Source: Heligmosomoides polygyrus polygyrus
Taxonomy: Eukaryota > Nematoda > Chromadorea > Rhabditida > Heligmosomidae
Assembly (NCBI GenBank): GCA_947396885.1
Contig: OX377205.1
Span: 22,989,407 to 23,053,406 of the forward strand
DNA: 64,000 bases
Direction: 5' to 3'
Shown here piece by piece: positions 37,201 through 51,000 of the stretch (its first letter is position 1; the number at the start of each line of letters is the position of its first letter). The notes beneath the pieces were generated by a model that ran no database searches, had not been told where the DNA came from, and worked only from the letters and a program-made list of their open reading frames with translations. The translations under genes were made by a program, and so were the position numbers.

Positions 37201-40200
37201 TGTGTTGTTATTTCTAACGTTTACGTTTAGTGCCTTAATACTTTTTACGCACTCTGTACAGGGCGGTGATGACCTCATTTTTTAATACCCTACTATATAA
37301 TAAGCGACTAAGGCGTTTTTCTACCTGCAGCAACAATACGACGGTAGGAGAGTCCGTTCAATGCGCGTTCTGATTCAGAAGGCGTACTCCTAAAGATCTG
37401 CAATTTGCCTTCGAATTCTGAAGGCGTGTCGCAAACCCCGTCCAACATGCGTGGTGATTCAGAAAACGTGCAGCGAACCCTTCATTTATACATCTCGCTA
37501 TTCCCTTACACTGCATACCGAGTCCTATATAATCAGCGAGAACAGTCTTCTGATGTAGTGAAGATCAAAGCTCAAAGAAGAGAAGAAGAACCGTTTCAGT
37601 CAAGGCGATGGATTTTCAGGGTATACGAGCAAAGTCCCAACCAGAAGTCTTGCGGCCCGTAGGCCGCTGAAAGTCAGGCTGTTTAAAAATGGGCTTAGTA
37701 TCGCCCCACTAATCTTGGCTACATTCCACTTATTTATGGATTTTTTATACATTCCTACTCATACAACACAATTTAGGGAATTGTAGAAACGAAACAATGA
37801 GTTAAGAAACGCTGCAGCTTATTAGTGAATGATGACAGTTTCCAAGCCGTATAGCGAGTAGTCTACGAAAAAATTGTATTCTCAATGTAAGAAACCAGGC
37901 TCTCAGAAAATCTGCTTCGAAATCGTTTCGATTTCTTTAGTAAGCAAAATGGGATTTCCTGAAGACTTTGATGTAACGTAACGTATGTTAGGCATGACAG
38001 AAAAATATTAAGACACTGACGGTGGTTCTGTGTTCTCCTAATTTTTGCCTCAGTCAGCAGCAATTATTAATCAAGAGATATTGGATCATAGAGTTTTCAT
38101 CCCTCTGGGGTGTCATAATTGGTAAAAACCCCGTCTGAAAAGAATAGGGTGAGATGCCTATCCATCAGCTGTTCATTCGATTCAAGCGCTTTGCACGTGC
38201 AATATTCGCAGGAGTGAATTGCGCGGTGCATCCACCTCAAAAAGTAGTTGATTGATGCTGATTGTTTTCCCTTCCTTTGCAACGGCGATATGTATGACAA
38301 GCCCTCGCCCAACACTACGGCAGAGCCAGAGTTCCTCTAAGGAATAAGTCAAAAGTAGTAGGTCAGTAGAATACTCAACGTGAAGTGAATTCTCCCGATC
38401 AGATGCTTGATCAGGGTGCACACCAGCCATCTCCAAGTCTAAATGCAACGTATCTAGCCAACGTTGCTTCGGGCGTCCCCTGAACAGCTTTCCAGGGACC
38501 TCAAGGTTCAGGCCAATCTTACGGATGGTGTCGTCGTTAGAGCGAAAGACGTGGCCGTACCACCGAAGACGAGCTTCGCGCAGCTTCTCGGCTATCGGTG
38601 AACCTCTGCCGTTGCGAATGTGTTCCAAACGCGTAACCCCAAAGGGAATTGAAACTTGAAGGGTTGACATTGAACTGGAGTTTCTTTGAAAGTTTCCCAC
38701 TGTTTATTTTGAAAAATTTTTCTTAGTGTTTCCAATGAAAACTTTCTTCAGGTTTCTAGAGCCTGCTTTCCTTTAAAGCTAAGACTGTGAAATTGTAAAT
38801 AGAACTAGTGCACCTACTTGAATTCCTCCTCATCGCATTCACAGTCGACCTCGTCAGCGAAGTTGACACAGTCATTGTTGCGATCGCATTTCTTCGACAA
38901 CGGAATGCACAGTCCACTGCCGCAGTTGAAGTATCCAGGACGGCATGTTCTCTTGCCTAATAGCATAGCTTCAAGAAGAGAGACCAAAGAAGCTTTTCTA
39001 TGTCAAGGAGCCCAAACGCACTGCACATGTCCTCGTCCTCGTCCTCAGCGAGTGCACAGTCCGGATATCTGTCGCAGGTCTCCTCGTACGGAATGCACCG
39101 ATCGACGACTCGGCAGAGGAACTCGTTCTCCGCGCACGTCTTCGTCGCGTACTCTTAACCAAACGGTCAATATACATAAAATGTGTGAGACATTCAGAGC
39201 ACCCACCACTTCCACTGCAGGTCACATTGTCCGCGTTCAGCTTCCGCTCGCCACGACAGGCACAGTGTGGCTCTCCACGGGCATCCAGACGACATTCGTC
39301 GCCACATGTCAGCGATAAGCACGCGTCAGCGCCGCCTGTCAAAGTAGCTGCTCAGAAATGGCTGTGTATCCGCTATGATAAATGTCGTACATTTCTGGGA
39401 GTTCGTCGTCGAGGCCGTTACGCTCTGCACCGGGGTAGGAGTTTCTACGATCAGCCGCTCACCAAGCCCGTCGACCTTATCGGCGATGACAAGCTCCCTG
39501 AACAAGAAGCAAAACGCTTAAGGTGTTCCGCACAGTGAACAGAATCAGACGTACAGCTTTGGAGCATACGATCCGATATTGCTGTAGACCAACTGGTCGT
39601 CGACAATGGCCAGAGCGTACGGCCGGCGGAGAAGCGTCGTGCGGTTTTCGGTGCCAGGGATCACTATCTGAAACGCATTACGGTCAGTCTTAAGGTGCCT
39701 GAGCTCTTAAAGTAGGCAACCATGCCTTAATGTTCAAGTCTTAATTAAGGGTTGCCTTCGGCTTGGACACTCATAGCGCAGTAGATAAGATATGAGAGCG
39801 AAAACTGATCTATGTACGAAACGGTTTAGCCTATTTGTGAGTTTTTAATGGAACTAACCGTTCACTGAGGTGCAAAGCCATGAGTTTCTAAACAAATTTT
39901 GTCAGTTTTCTTCAATCAAAATGATTAGTAAACGTCTTTTCGGTTACGAAATTAGAAACTAAAAAATTAAAAAATAATAATAAATGAAATTAGAAACAAA
40001 ATAATAATAAGAAATGAATAAAAATATAGTAATTGTAAAGCAAAGATTAGTATAGGAATACTACCTCCTTGTTAAGCCCGTCGAAGTCTGCTCGATAGAT
40101 CTTCGCCGAAGTAATTTCGGCGAAGTAGAGCTTCTCTGCTTTAAAGTCGATAGAGAGCCTGGTTTCGCCGATAACTTCCTCTTCCACAATTCGTTCCTGA

Positions 40201-43200
40201 TGAGCAACATCATCTTAGAGAAGCAAGCAGAATGTCAAAGACCAATCGACTTACCCGCTTATAGCCACTGTAGAACATTCTTTCGATGGACGGCTCATTG
40301 CCGGCGTTGGTGAAGAAGATCAGCCTGAACATGTGGGCTAGAAAGGCTGTACGAGAAGGTGTGGTTGAACTAGACTCTCGAGCATAATCGAGTTTTGTAA
40401 GAGCATTTGTTGTGCGGATATCAGGTGGTTTCAGACGTTCTCATATAAAACATGTATAGAAATTTGTGAAAGAGGCCCTTGCTCTGAAGGAATGAAACTT
40501 ATGTACACAGAAACCTTGGAATGAATCCTACGGTACCTGATGCCTAGTACAAGATATGGTCCGTTATACCAAGAGCAGAAGAGAAAGTTGTAATCTCTGC
40601 CCTTGTAAGCAATATACATATCTTTTATGTCGAGAGGAAAGACGGCGCCGGCTGTCGCGTATTCCAGGTTCTGTTTGGACTTTCCGCCAAAGCCAGCGAA
40701 GCTTTCCATTCCTCCGGCTTCCGTGAATTCGTACCTGGACCGTTTGGAAAGGGTGAAACATGATTTTTCTTCCGGAGGGCCACCACAAGTAATTGTGTAG
40801 GCCAAATACGCATTCAAATCTCCTCCATGACATCCCGTAGAAGCATAATGCGTGGCGCACCCTATGAGGTAATACCGCCGTCGTTTATCTTGTTTATCCT
40901 TTATATTGTGTGTTTGGGGTATAGTACAATCATAGGAAGCGCCGTCTCTCGATTGCGGATAGTATCGACTCATGGTTCTGGCCCTGTCAAATCAACCAAC
41001 CCATCCACCCCTTCGTCATCTTTTCCCCATCCCTCAAGCATATGATGACGCAGTGAACTTCACTTAACTACTCTTAAATGTAGATCGCTTTGGTTGGGAA
41101 ATCGCAGAATACGGGATCGTCCCTAGGGTTGGGTTTCCTTCACAGTTTGCTACCATTGAGGAATATTAATATGCCATTAAATGACAGGGCTTGAATATTG
41201 GCTAAAATATCTTTTTTAAAAACTTGACTGACCAATTCTGAAGGGTTACATCCAGCATCGATGTTCTTCAAGGATGTCACGATTTACCTTGTTTTTGGAG
41301 CTCGAAAGCTATGACTTTTAGCTGCGAGTCTGCTAGGGTGTTACTGTTTTCGCCTAACTATACTAAAACATTATGTTATTCCTCACCAGAAATACTGCGG
41401 TCAGAAACAATAGCGTTAGAGGCACGCCTATTTCGATGTTTTAAAGGTTGTGGATGGGATCTAGAAGTGTACTTCCTCAAGTTCGAGACAATCATGAATT
41501 TCCAGAGGAATTTCAATCCTAAAGAACGAACATTCGGCAGGGATGCACAGCGATGTCCTTTGGCTTGTTGCCCTGTCCGAGAAAAGCGACGCGAGTAGGC
41601 ACCACTGGATAGCTGGCCGGATCGTCGGCCGAGAGGCTGAGTCGCCAGATCGACGGCGGACTCAGGCGAGTGTAGTAGAGTTCGCGATTCGGCGCATCCA
41701 ACGAGATCCCCTCCACTTCGCCGACATCTGAAATTTCTGCTTTCACGTAGGTGTGAAGAATGCTAGAGCAGGCTTCTATAAGACGGATCATGTTTAATAC
41801 ATTAACAACAATCGCGATTTGCAGCAGAAAGCCGCCTGGGACATTATGAGCCACCGGTGGCTCATAATGTCCCTCGCGGACCACTTTTTTGTCTTATGTG
41901 TTTTTTTTCTATCAAACCTCGAGCAGAAGGGTTATCTAGGGTGTATCCGTTTATGAAATTTCGGCCGATTACGATAGGTTACGGTAAGCACGGATGACTA
42001 GGGCTGCCGAGGTCATGATCACCGTTTTTCCCCAAACCTCGCCCAGGGGTTATTTGGGGTGCTGATTACGAATCTGACATCCGTTTTTGGTGTTACAGTA
42101 GAGTACGGTAGGTTACGGTAGGTACGGGTAATTGCCGACAGCCTCAGTCACCCGCACCTACCGTAATCTACCTTAGCCCACCGCAGTACCAAAAACGGAT
42201 GTCGGATTCGTGATCAGCAACCAAATAACCCCGCTGGTCGAAGTTTGGGCAAAAAATACCGACTTGCATTGATTTTATTGTAAAATTGGTTCCTTCCTAG
42301 TACAATTTTTTAATTCGATATATCTAATGAAAGCAAAGACTATTTTCTTGCTTATTCCTGTTAAGCATTCTCCTAACACTAGTAATTAGGAAACAGAGAA
42401 AACATCTATAAAATACCGACGGCAGGAGTACAAAAATAGGGCGAAAAGGTATGAGCCACCGATGGCTCATATTGTCGTCAATGTGTTAACAATGTAACAT
42501 GTGGAGCAATGGAACCATCCGGTTCGATTATTTTGCGTTCGGTTTCGCTCCCAGGTAAATACCCAACCTCTTTGTATGCGATTAAGGAATTAGAAGAAAG
42601 ACCAGCTGTTTTTCTACAGTTTCTAATGTCAATGCTGCGTGAAAAGTGGTGTCATGGATGGGCTTAGAAGTGAAATGTGCTGCGTATATCTAAGTTCTAA
42701 GCCGCCTGTGGCGTGCACGTCGAACCAGAGTTATTGGTTCGGATCTCATCAAGGGCGACTAAGCGTTCCTACCACAGGGATGGATAAATGTCAGAGTTCT
42801 ATGAGAAGGGTAAGCAGTGACCTGTCCATCGGTAACCGCAAGCCATTGTAAAGCCCAAATGTACGTTCAAATACCCGCCTTAATCGCCAGAGGCAGAATG
42901 CGTGGCGCATTCGAGGAAACTGTCAATCAACGCCGAACTTTATTTTCATCCGATTTTCTCGCCTGACATCATATGGCTTAGTTATTAGATCTAAGAAAAA
43001 TTGTATATAAGTAGTATAGTGGCAACATGAACTTTTGGGAAATTTCTACAATCGATACAATTCAAAAATTCTTGAAAAGACTCAATCAAAATCGAAGGTG
43101 CTCGTATCGCAACGTATCATGTTCTAGCACTGAAAAATAACCCCAGTTTTTGTAAGATGATATCCACACGTTTAGACCCCCTACAAATGGGTAATGGCCT

Positions 43201-46200
43201 TCAAAGCTCCAAGTCTAGCCGTTTTAGTTCGAAGCAGAAGCTGTGTCATCGTCATTCCAACCCCGAAAGCATGTATCGTTCATAAGGCACCGAAGTACGT
43301 TGAGAAAAAATGTAAACAATTAATAATAAGTAAGCAGGAGGAGAACCAACGAAGCTATAGGAAGATCTTGCTCGTCAACGTACCGTCTGCCACCGAATAC
43401 CAGCTGTTGGTAGTGAAGCGGAACACGATGATGCGGTTTGATGCTCTGTCAACCAAAATAAGCTGGTTGCGGTCTGGGTCAGCCTCGACGACCGTAATCC
43501 CTCTAAAATACACGAGAATCCTTCAAGGGTACAAAATGCACAAGAGCAAATGTGAAAATATCATATATAAGGCCAAGGGACGTCTAATTTCGAGCAGTAA
43601 TCATAACACCTTTCAATGTCAACCGTTGTAAGCACTGCAAAAGAAACCGACGCAGAACGTACAAAAAGACACAAATTTATTCAAAACTCAATTTCATTAT
43701 GCCTAATAATATAACACTGAACGTTCAACTGCTAATCTTCCTAGATTTAGCCATATTAGTGGAGTGCTGCATCGCTGATAGGAGGAGGACTGTTGGTAGT
43801 TTTACGTGAGAGCCTATTACTTTCTAGCAAGGAAGTAGCCACATCCGCTATAACTGCAAGAACTATAGCACTAAGGTACCAGTTAGTATATTGTTCTATG
43901 CAAAAATTCTTCCAATAAGGCTTCCTAATTTTGTAACAATACTTATGGGCCACCCTGTAGTAACCAAGTTTTGTATGGCAAAGGATTAAGCATGCGTGAT
44001 GAAGGTCCTGTGAAACTGTCGTTGTTCAGGAGTACAGAAAAGCAGTCACGCCCACCTGGGTATTTCAGGGAACCGAAGCGACCCTCGCGGTACGGTGGTG
44101 TTCGGCGAGACGCTGACGAAGTCCACAATTCCGCTGTGCGAGTAGGCCAGGAACGCGGGATTCACTGAAAATTCACAGCGGCTGCATCTCTTCAGAAAAC
44201 CGCGCCATAATGATGAGGGCGTACCTGCACAGGAACCGTCTGGTTTCAGCAACGAGTGCGCACACAGACACTGCGCAAGGCCATCCGAGAAGATGCACAT
44301 GTGTGAGCAGCCTCCGTTCGATTTCTCGCAAGGATTGGTCGCTTCTAAAATGGAGTCGAGATCACGCGTCATCACTCAATTTTCCGAACTTTTGGTAGTC
44401 TCCTTTTCTGTTCTCTTTTCGAAAAAGCTGATGCTAACACTTAAGGTCAAAATGTACCTCAATCAGCTGTCGTTTTCTTCAAGTTCAAGAGCAATTTGTG
44501 TTTGGTTAACAAAACTAGAGATTTAAGATGTGGAACAAAGGAAACGAAATAGAACAGCTCTGCAGTTCAAGGCTTACCGTCGAGTTTCTTACGATAAACT
44601 GCTGCTGATCGGAACCGCAGCGTCGATGTGGTGTTGTAGGCAGAGGTCTTTGTAAAGTTTCCACTTATTTCGCGTCTCATCCGAGTCACCAGCAGAGTGC
44701 TTGATGGTATTCTCTTTCTAAACAGAACAACAGAGTTTTGAAACTCCCGCTGTGAATGAAGTTCCACCTATTTCCGTCAATTCAGAATAAGCGGTGCAAA
44801 AAAGTAATCGCTTGCTCGCCTATAAGGCCAGCGCTTTCAAGAACTAAGTCAGCTAAAATATTTGGCAATCAGCTGGAAATTAATAATTTGCAACTGTCGG
44901 CACTCAGAGCCCTATCGCGAGTTCTCTACTCTTTCCAAACTTAAAATCGTACTGGCAATGATTTACTGTACTTGAAGGGAATTTTCCTTCGTAAAGATTT
45001 TCGTCTTTCCTTCGAGTAGACCTTTTTCTGTGTATACGCGAATAGAAAAAAATAGAAAAATGGCGGCTGTATTGCTGTGATTACCCTATATGGAGGATAA
45101 AACGATAAATGGTATTAATCTATTTGTGGAATGCGCCGCGGATTCGACTTCTACGGGAAGTAGACGCAACTGGACTGTATATTTGGCCTATACATTAATT
45201 CGCGACGGCCAAATCCACCACTATATAATTGAGTTAGCTTCCACCACTATATAATTGAGTTAGCTCCCTGCCCTGTAGATGATGAGGCGTACCTCACTCA
45301 GGTTGGAAACCTGGCTGAAATACGCCTCGTGGAACCAACGCAATCTCATGGAACCCCTTGTGACGCCTGTACGTACCTCGCGCGGGCAACGTTTGCCGTT
45401 CAACATGGGATGTTGTTACAGCAGAGGACGCGTAGCCTCCTCCTGCTTGACACAACGGCATCTGCGCGCGTCTCTGAGTGCCTGAATCCAGAAGACGGGT
45501 TCCCTTTGTCGCACCACAACCGTCTGGAGTCAGAAGAGGAGACACTGTCGTCTACGACGAGGGATCGCATTCAGAACTGAACATGAGATGCTGCTGCAGC
45601 AGAGCAAGCGCAGCCTCCTCCTGCTTGACACAACGGCGTCTGCGCGCGTTTCTGAGTGCCTGAATCCAGAAGACGGGTTCCCTTCGTCGCACCACAACCG
45701 TCTGGGGTCAGAAGATCGAAAAGAAAGGAAGCAGATGTCACATCGTCGTCGTGTGACGAGCAGCCGCATTCACCATTCAACATTATCCCATGTTGAATGG
45801 AGAATGTTACCCGCGCGAGATACTCCTCTGCGTCCTCACAGACGTCTGCCCTGAGCAGGGAGAACCACTAAGGGGTGGTGGAAAAGGGGAGTAAGGGGGG
45901 CCTCTAGGGTGGACCAGGTGAGCGACCAGGAAGGAAAGGAAGAACCTGAAGAAGGGAGCAGGACGGGGAAGCCAGTAAGAAGAGTCAAGTTCGGGCTCAA
46001 TAGTGGATACAAAGAAGTGGGCAGGAGCTGGGAACAGGAAGATGGGGAACTAAAAAGGGGAGGGGACACCAGTAAAGGCGGACCAGCAATTAGGTCCAGT
46101 AAGAAGAAACGATAGAGGTGGAACCTAGCGCCCGGATTCGGAAGACGTGTCAACAGTGTTCTGTAACGAGCTCTGTTGAGCATGAGAGCGGTTGCTGAGG

Positions 46201-47974
46201 AGCAACCTGAGGGAAGTACTGCGCAGCAAAAACCATTGACGTTACTGGAGAGTCTGGAGAAAATGTCTATGATGAAAGGTGCCTAAGTAGTTCACGGCTT
46301 GATGCAGATAAAGTACGCAGCAGATCCTAGATGTCAGCGAATTCTAAGTTTGACAAAAACTCCTTTCTTTAGGTCAGTGATGCTGCAAGGTCGCGCGAAG
46401 CGCGCAAGTGCGAGACACGCCGTTAGGTGTGTCGGAGCACTTGTAATGAATAAATCAGTGATTTGATCTTCCCGGACAAGTCTGTATTATGTACGCCTAC
46501 TCTGTAGGGATGGTAGGCTCGGTTGACGTCGGCGAAAAAAATGAACCAAGAGTGTGGAATGCACGCGACAGCCGGCGCCTCCTCCAACTGCGCTACCACG
46601 TACCCATTACTCTATGCGTCTCTGGGGCCTGGGAGAGGGAGGGAGAGAAATGCTTTGACTGACTATTCCCTTCCTTGAACGTTTCCGGAAGCTCCTGGGA
46701 AAGGGACTCCGGGGTGTGGGCCATCCAGGTTGCTTGTGCTAAAACAGCTGTCAAACAGTGGGGATTACGCATCAGTGGAATGTCCACGTGGACGCCGACG
46801 CGATCCATGACACGCGCATCCGCAATTCGAACGGCAGTAGGGGATTAGTTATAGTAAGACCTGGCTAGGGTCACCTAAAAGAGGAGAGTTACCATAAAAT
46901 TTTTGCCTAGGATTTTCAGAATTATCAAACTCCAAGAGTTCTGCCTAGGATTTCTTTCTGATAAGCGCGGGTTAACCTTGATTCAAATAAACTTGAGGCT
47001 CACCGTTGTATTATGTACAGGTTCTCATCTCCGATGACGATTTCCGACTGAAGTGTGTCTATCACAGAGAAGAAGCCAACAACCTAAATTTTTTCTCCAG
47101 ACATTAGTCGTTCAAGTATTCATTAGTCATTCAAGTAAATGGCAAGCTTCTATCCTACATGGCTTATGCCGGCGATATAGTCCTAGCGCGCTCCGGTGAG
47201 GAACTACAAACGATGGGTGCCGACTTGATGATGGAATCACAAAAAGTGGGACTGAGTATAAATTTAAAGAAGATCAAATGGATGCAAATTTGGAGCTGCA
47301 GCCACTCTGCGATCAACAGTGAAGAACGAGTGGAATTGAATGGCGACACAATACAGCGCGTCAATGAGTATGTGTATCTCGGCCAACTGATTACAACGCC
47401 AAGAAATCAACTGAAAGAAGTTCGGAGACGCATACATGCTGGCCGTGCAATATTCTTCAAACATAGAAAGTTCCTCTGCTCAAACACTGTGGCGATTTCC
47501 CTTAAAAGAAAGCTCATCAACACTTGCATCCTTCCAGCGGTAATATACGGATGCGAGTCATGGGCCTGGACTAAAGTAATGGCCATCAGTTTGCAGTCAG
47601 CTCAGCGACGTCTAGAGCGCGCTATATTCGGTATTCGCCTGGCTGACAAAATAAAAGCGAAAGTGATAAGAAGAAGATCTGGCTTGAAGGACTGGATAAT
47701 ATCCGCACTGAGGCGTAAATGGATATACGCCCATAAATCGTCACTGAACACGTGCACCTCCTGGGCTCGAGAAGCGACAAAGTGGCTGCCGTCTGGAAAA
47801 AGAAGTACGGGGAGACCGAGGACACGATGGCTCGACGATATAGCACGATATCGAGGACGAAAGGCAAAAGATGTGATCGACTGGGAATGGATGGTGAATG
47901 ATGCAACCAAGAAATCTGCTGACCTCTTCGCAAGAAAGACTCGCGTATCTTTATGTCGTTGCGATGTAAGAGTA

Positions 47975-48013
<39 letters not shown>

Positions 48014-51000
48014 ACATTAGTCGTTCATGCCCTCTGTGGGGTTTTTTGGTAAGTTACACTGATGAAATGCGACAGAGAAAACCGACAATGACTAGGCTTG
48101 GTCCAAATCTTATTCAACAATTAGAAGCACCGGTGTAAGCAGAGCTACTTCGTGGGAAGAACTTGGGCTCAACCTATCAGAAATCGCTCTTCTTGTTCAC
48201 CTCGTTTTTCTCGCCGTCGTACTGCACACAGCGAATCTCTCCTGATTTCTCCAAGAAACAAAGTCTTGATGTGGTTGGGTCGATGGCGAACTGCGTTGTT
48301 GTGGCGTTCACTAGGCAAGTGACATTAGACCCGTCATAGTTGGCCTTCTTGATGCAGTCTCGAGACCAGAACAGTAGGCTGAAATTGGCTAACGATATGT
48401 GCAGCAGGTATAACAAAATCTGATTCTATTATAAAAATAAAAAAGAAAGCCAAAAAAATGAATAAAATCAGAACAGCCTGACATACCCTTTGCTCGGATC
48501 GACTGTGAGGTGCCTGACAGGTCCTTCTTGATCGGTGACTAGCCGAACCCTGAGATTCTCCTTCGTTCTCTTCGGATCAAGCACGAATATTTCACCGACG
48601 CGTCTCGCTATTTCCGCAGCAAGAATTATGTTGCCTAAACTGGTTTACTCATTTTCTCTGCTGATAGGCTCGGGCTGACTTATGGGTTAGGCTACTTATT
48701 ATAGCCATATATTCTTCTACTATTAAAGAACACCGTTTCTCTTAGCTTTTGAATACCATTGCGTTGCATTGTAATGTGAATTTGAAGTCAGTTGAGTATG
48801 TACTCTCCTGCGCATCCCGATTCATGGTTCAAGGTTCGGGTTTTAAGTACGCTATGTAATCCCATCCTTACAGGGTCGAAGATTGGTACTATACTTCTTT
48901 GGGAACACTGGATCGCTTGCCTTCTGCTTAACTCATTCATTTATGGACCAGATAAAGGATAAAGGATAAAGGACGGCGATACTCAATTCCTTTTGGGACA
49001 TGCCACGAATTCTACTTCTACGGGACGTCGTGGAGGAACTGAATACATCTTTGACCATACAATGACTTGTGGTAGCCAGCTAATAAACAAAGCAGTGTTG
49101 CTTAATCAAATCCAGACAAGCATGGTGCCAGTATTCGAGAGGGTAAGTTTGATTGGTCTAAGAGGGAAAGGCTAAACAAGGTCCTCTATTCGGAGTGTAA
49201 ACGAAAGCAGGCGCCTCCTTTGACTGCGCCACAACGCTCACTCTAAGCATCTAGCCTGGAGAAGTCTTAACACTACCGTACTTGCCATTAGATTGTGAAT
49301 ATGTACGCTCGGCGCTGCGCGTTGAACAAACTCCTGAACTGACGCACCTGTCACAGTATCTACAGCGATCGCTGTGAGAGTGTCTTCACTATTCAGAAGA
49401 CGTTCCGCATACGATCCATTCAGATGGGTGACCCACAGTTCGAAGTCGGATATGAGATAGACCTGAATATAAGAATTCACCTCAACCCGTTAAACCAGAA
49501 AAATTCTCTTGAGAAATCGAATGAGCACCAGAACCCACCAGATCATTCTTTGCATCGATGGCGACGTCTCTCCACTGCTTAAAAGCGACCACTGGATGGA
49601 AGATGAAGACCGGGGCCGAGTTGTTCGCTGTCGACAGAATTTTGTCGCCGACTATCAGCAGGGTCTCGTTGCTGACTGAATCAGGAATAGAGACTGCTGA
49701 CATATGGAAAAATGCTTAACTGTTCTGCGAACGGACCTCGGCAGGTGTTTCCAACCATCGTATAGCCTTGAGCACAGAGGCACTCGTAGCTATTCTTGGC
49801 CGATCTAAGGCATAGGTGCTGACACGACTTCAACCCGCACTAAAACGAAGGTTTGGGTTGTAGAAAGCGTTTCTTCTCGCATGTTCCCCAAAAAGAGTTG
49901 ATAGCTGTTGCATGGCGCGGCTAAAGAGGACCAAGACAAGCCTGTGGTTCCAGGTTGTTATGTCGCAGGTAACATTACTTTTTATTGATCATACTATTTG
50001 TTAGTACCCAGTACTATAAGCCCTTACAGCCTGTGCCCTTAAAATTACACATCTCGATCTATAAATTTCGACACATGTTGCGAACGTGGGCAGCATTGAG
50101 AGGTGTGATTGCGTAACCCAATCAGGTCGCATTGAATGGGCATTCCATTGAGAGCAGAAGTATGCGGTCCTTATTGGCTGCATCCTTATTGGCTGGCACG
50201 TGTTCAGCTGGTGCTGTTACTGGCTATGAGTGGATGGAGCGCTTACGCCTGCTCCCTTGCTGACTATCTTCGCGACATGTATCAAAATTTCAAAGTGCTT
50301 TGGAAGCTCCCGGTCCTTTACTGTGTACCTTAGGCGAAGCTGTTCGGTCCATGATGGTTGCTGCACGGAAAGGGTCTCTAGTCGGAAGTGCTGTGATGTT
50401 GAAAGCATTTGTCCTGAATTCATTTGTTCTAGAGGTCCATTCAAATTGCACAGGGTAACCAAAGGCCTTACCATATGTCGGTAGAATTCGATCCCAACTT
50501 CTTCCTAACCAACACGTCCTCCACCACTAGAAGTACGTCTCCAGTCCATGGATCCACAGTTATGGCGTCGATGAGGCTACCATTCGAATACGTGAATGGA
50601 GCAATCTAAAGTTCTAATAGTGTAAGAAGATAGCTGAAAACTAGGTCTATATGTGGGCCAAGAAAATATAAAGTCCAAGTAGCCAGAAACGCAGAAGGAT
50701 CACAAACCGCAAAGGTCTTCGCGTCCATTGCCATCACAAGCGATTGTTTCGATGTCAGCCAAAGCACCCGACCGCCTTGTCGATCGTAAGCAACACCGCT
50801 TACGTCGTCCAGAAGCTCGTCGAATGATTCTGAAAAAGAACTCAAAGCAGAGGTGGCCAGAGCTGATTCATCGCTTGCGGTTGTCCTACCCACCTGTCAT
50901 TATCCGCGATATCTTCGAGCCATCTCCACGACTCGTGAAGAACCCTGCCGGACTGTAGCCAACGTCGTGCCAGAGCAGTGACCTAGAAAACAGCTTTATT

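Noticed and set aside
43194..43631. 145-residue plus-strand frame
   Set aside because: It overlaps the phased LRP exon 43384-43502 on the other strand and has no recognisable domain.
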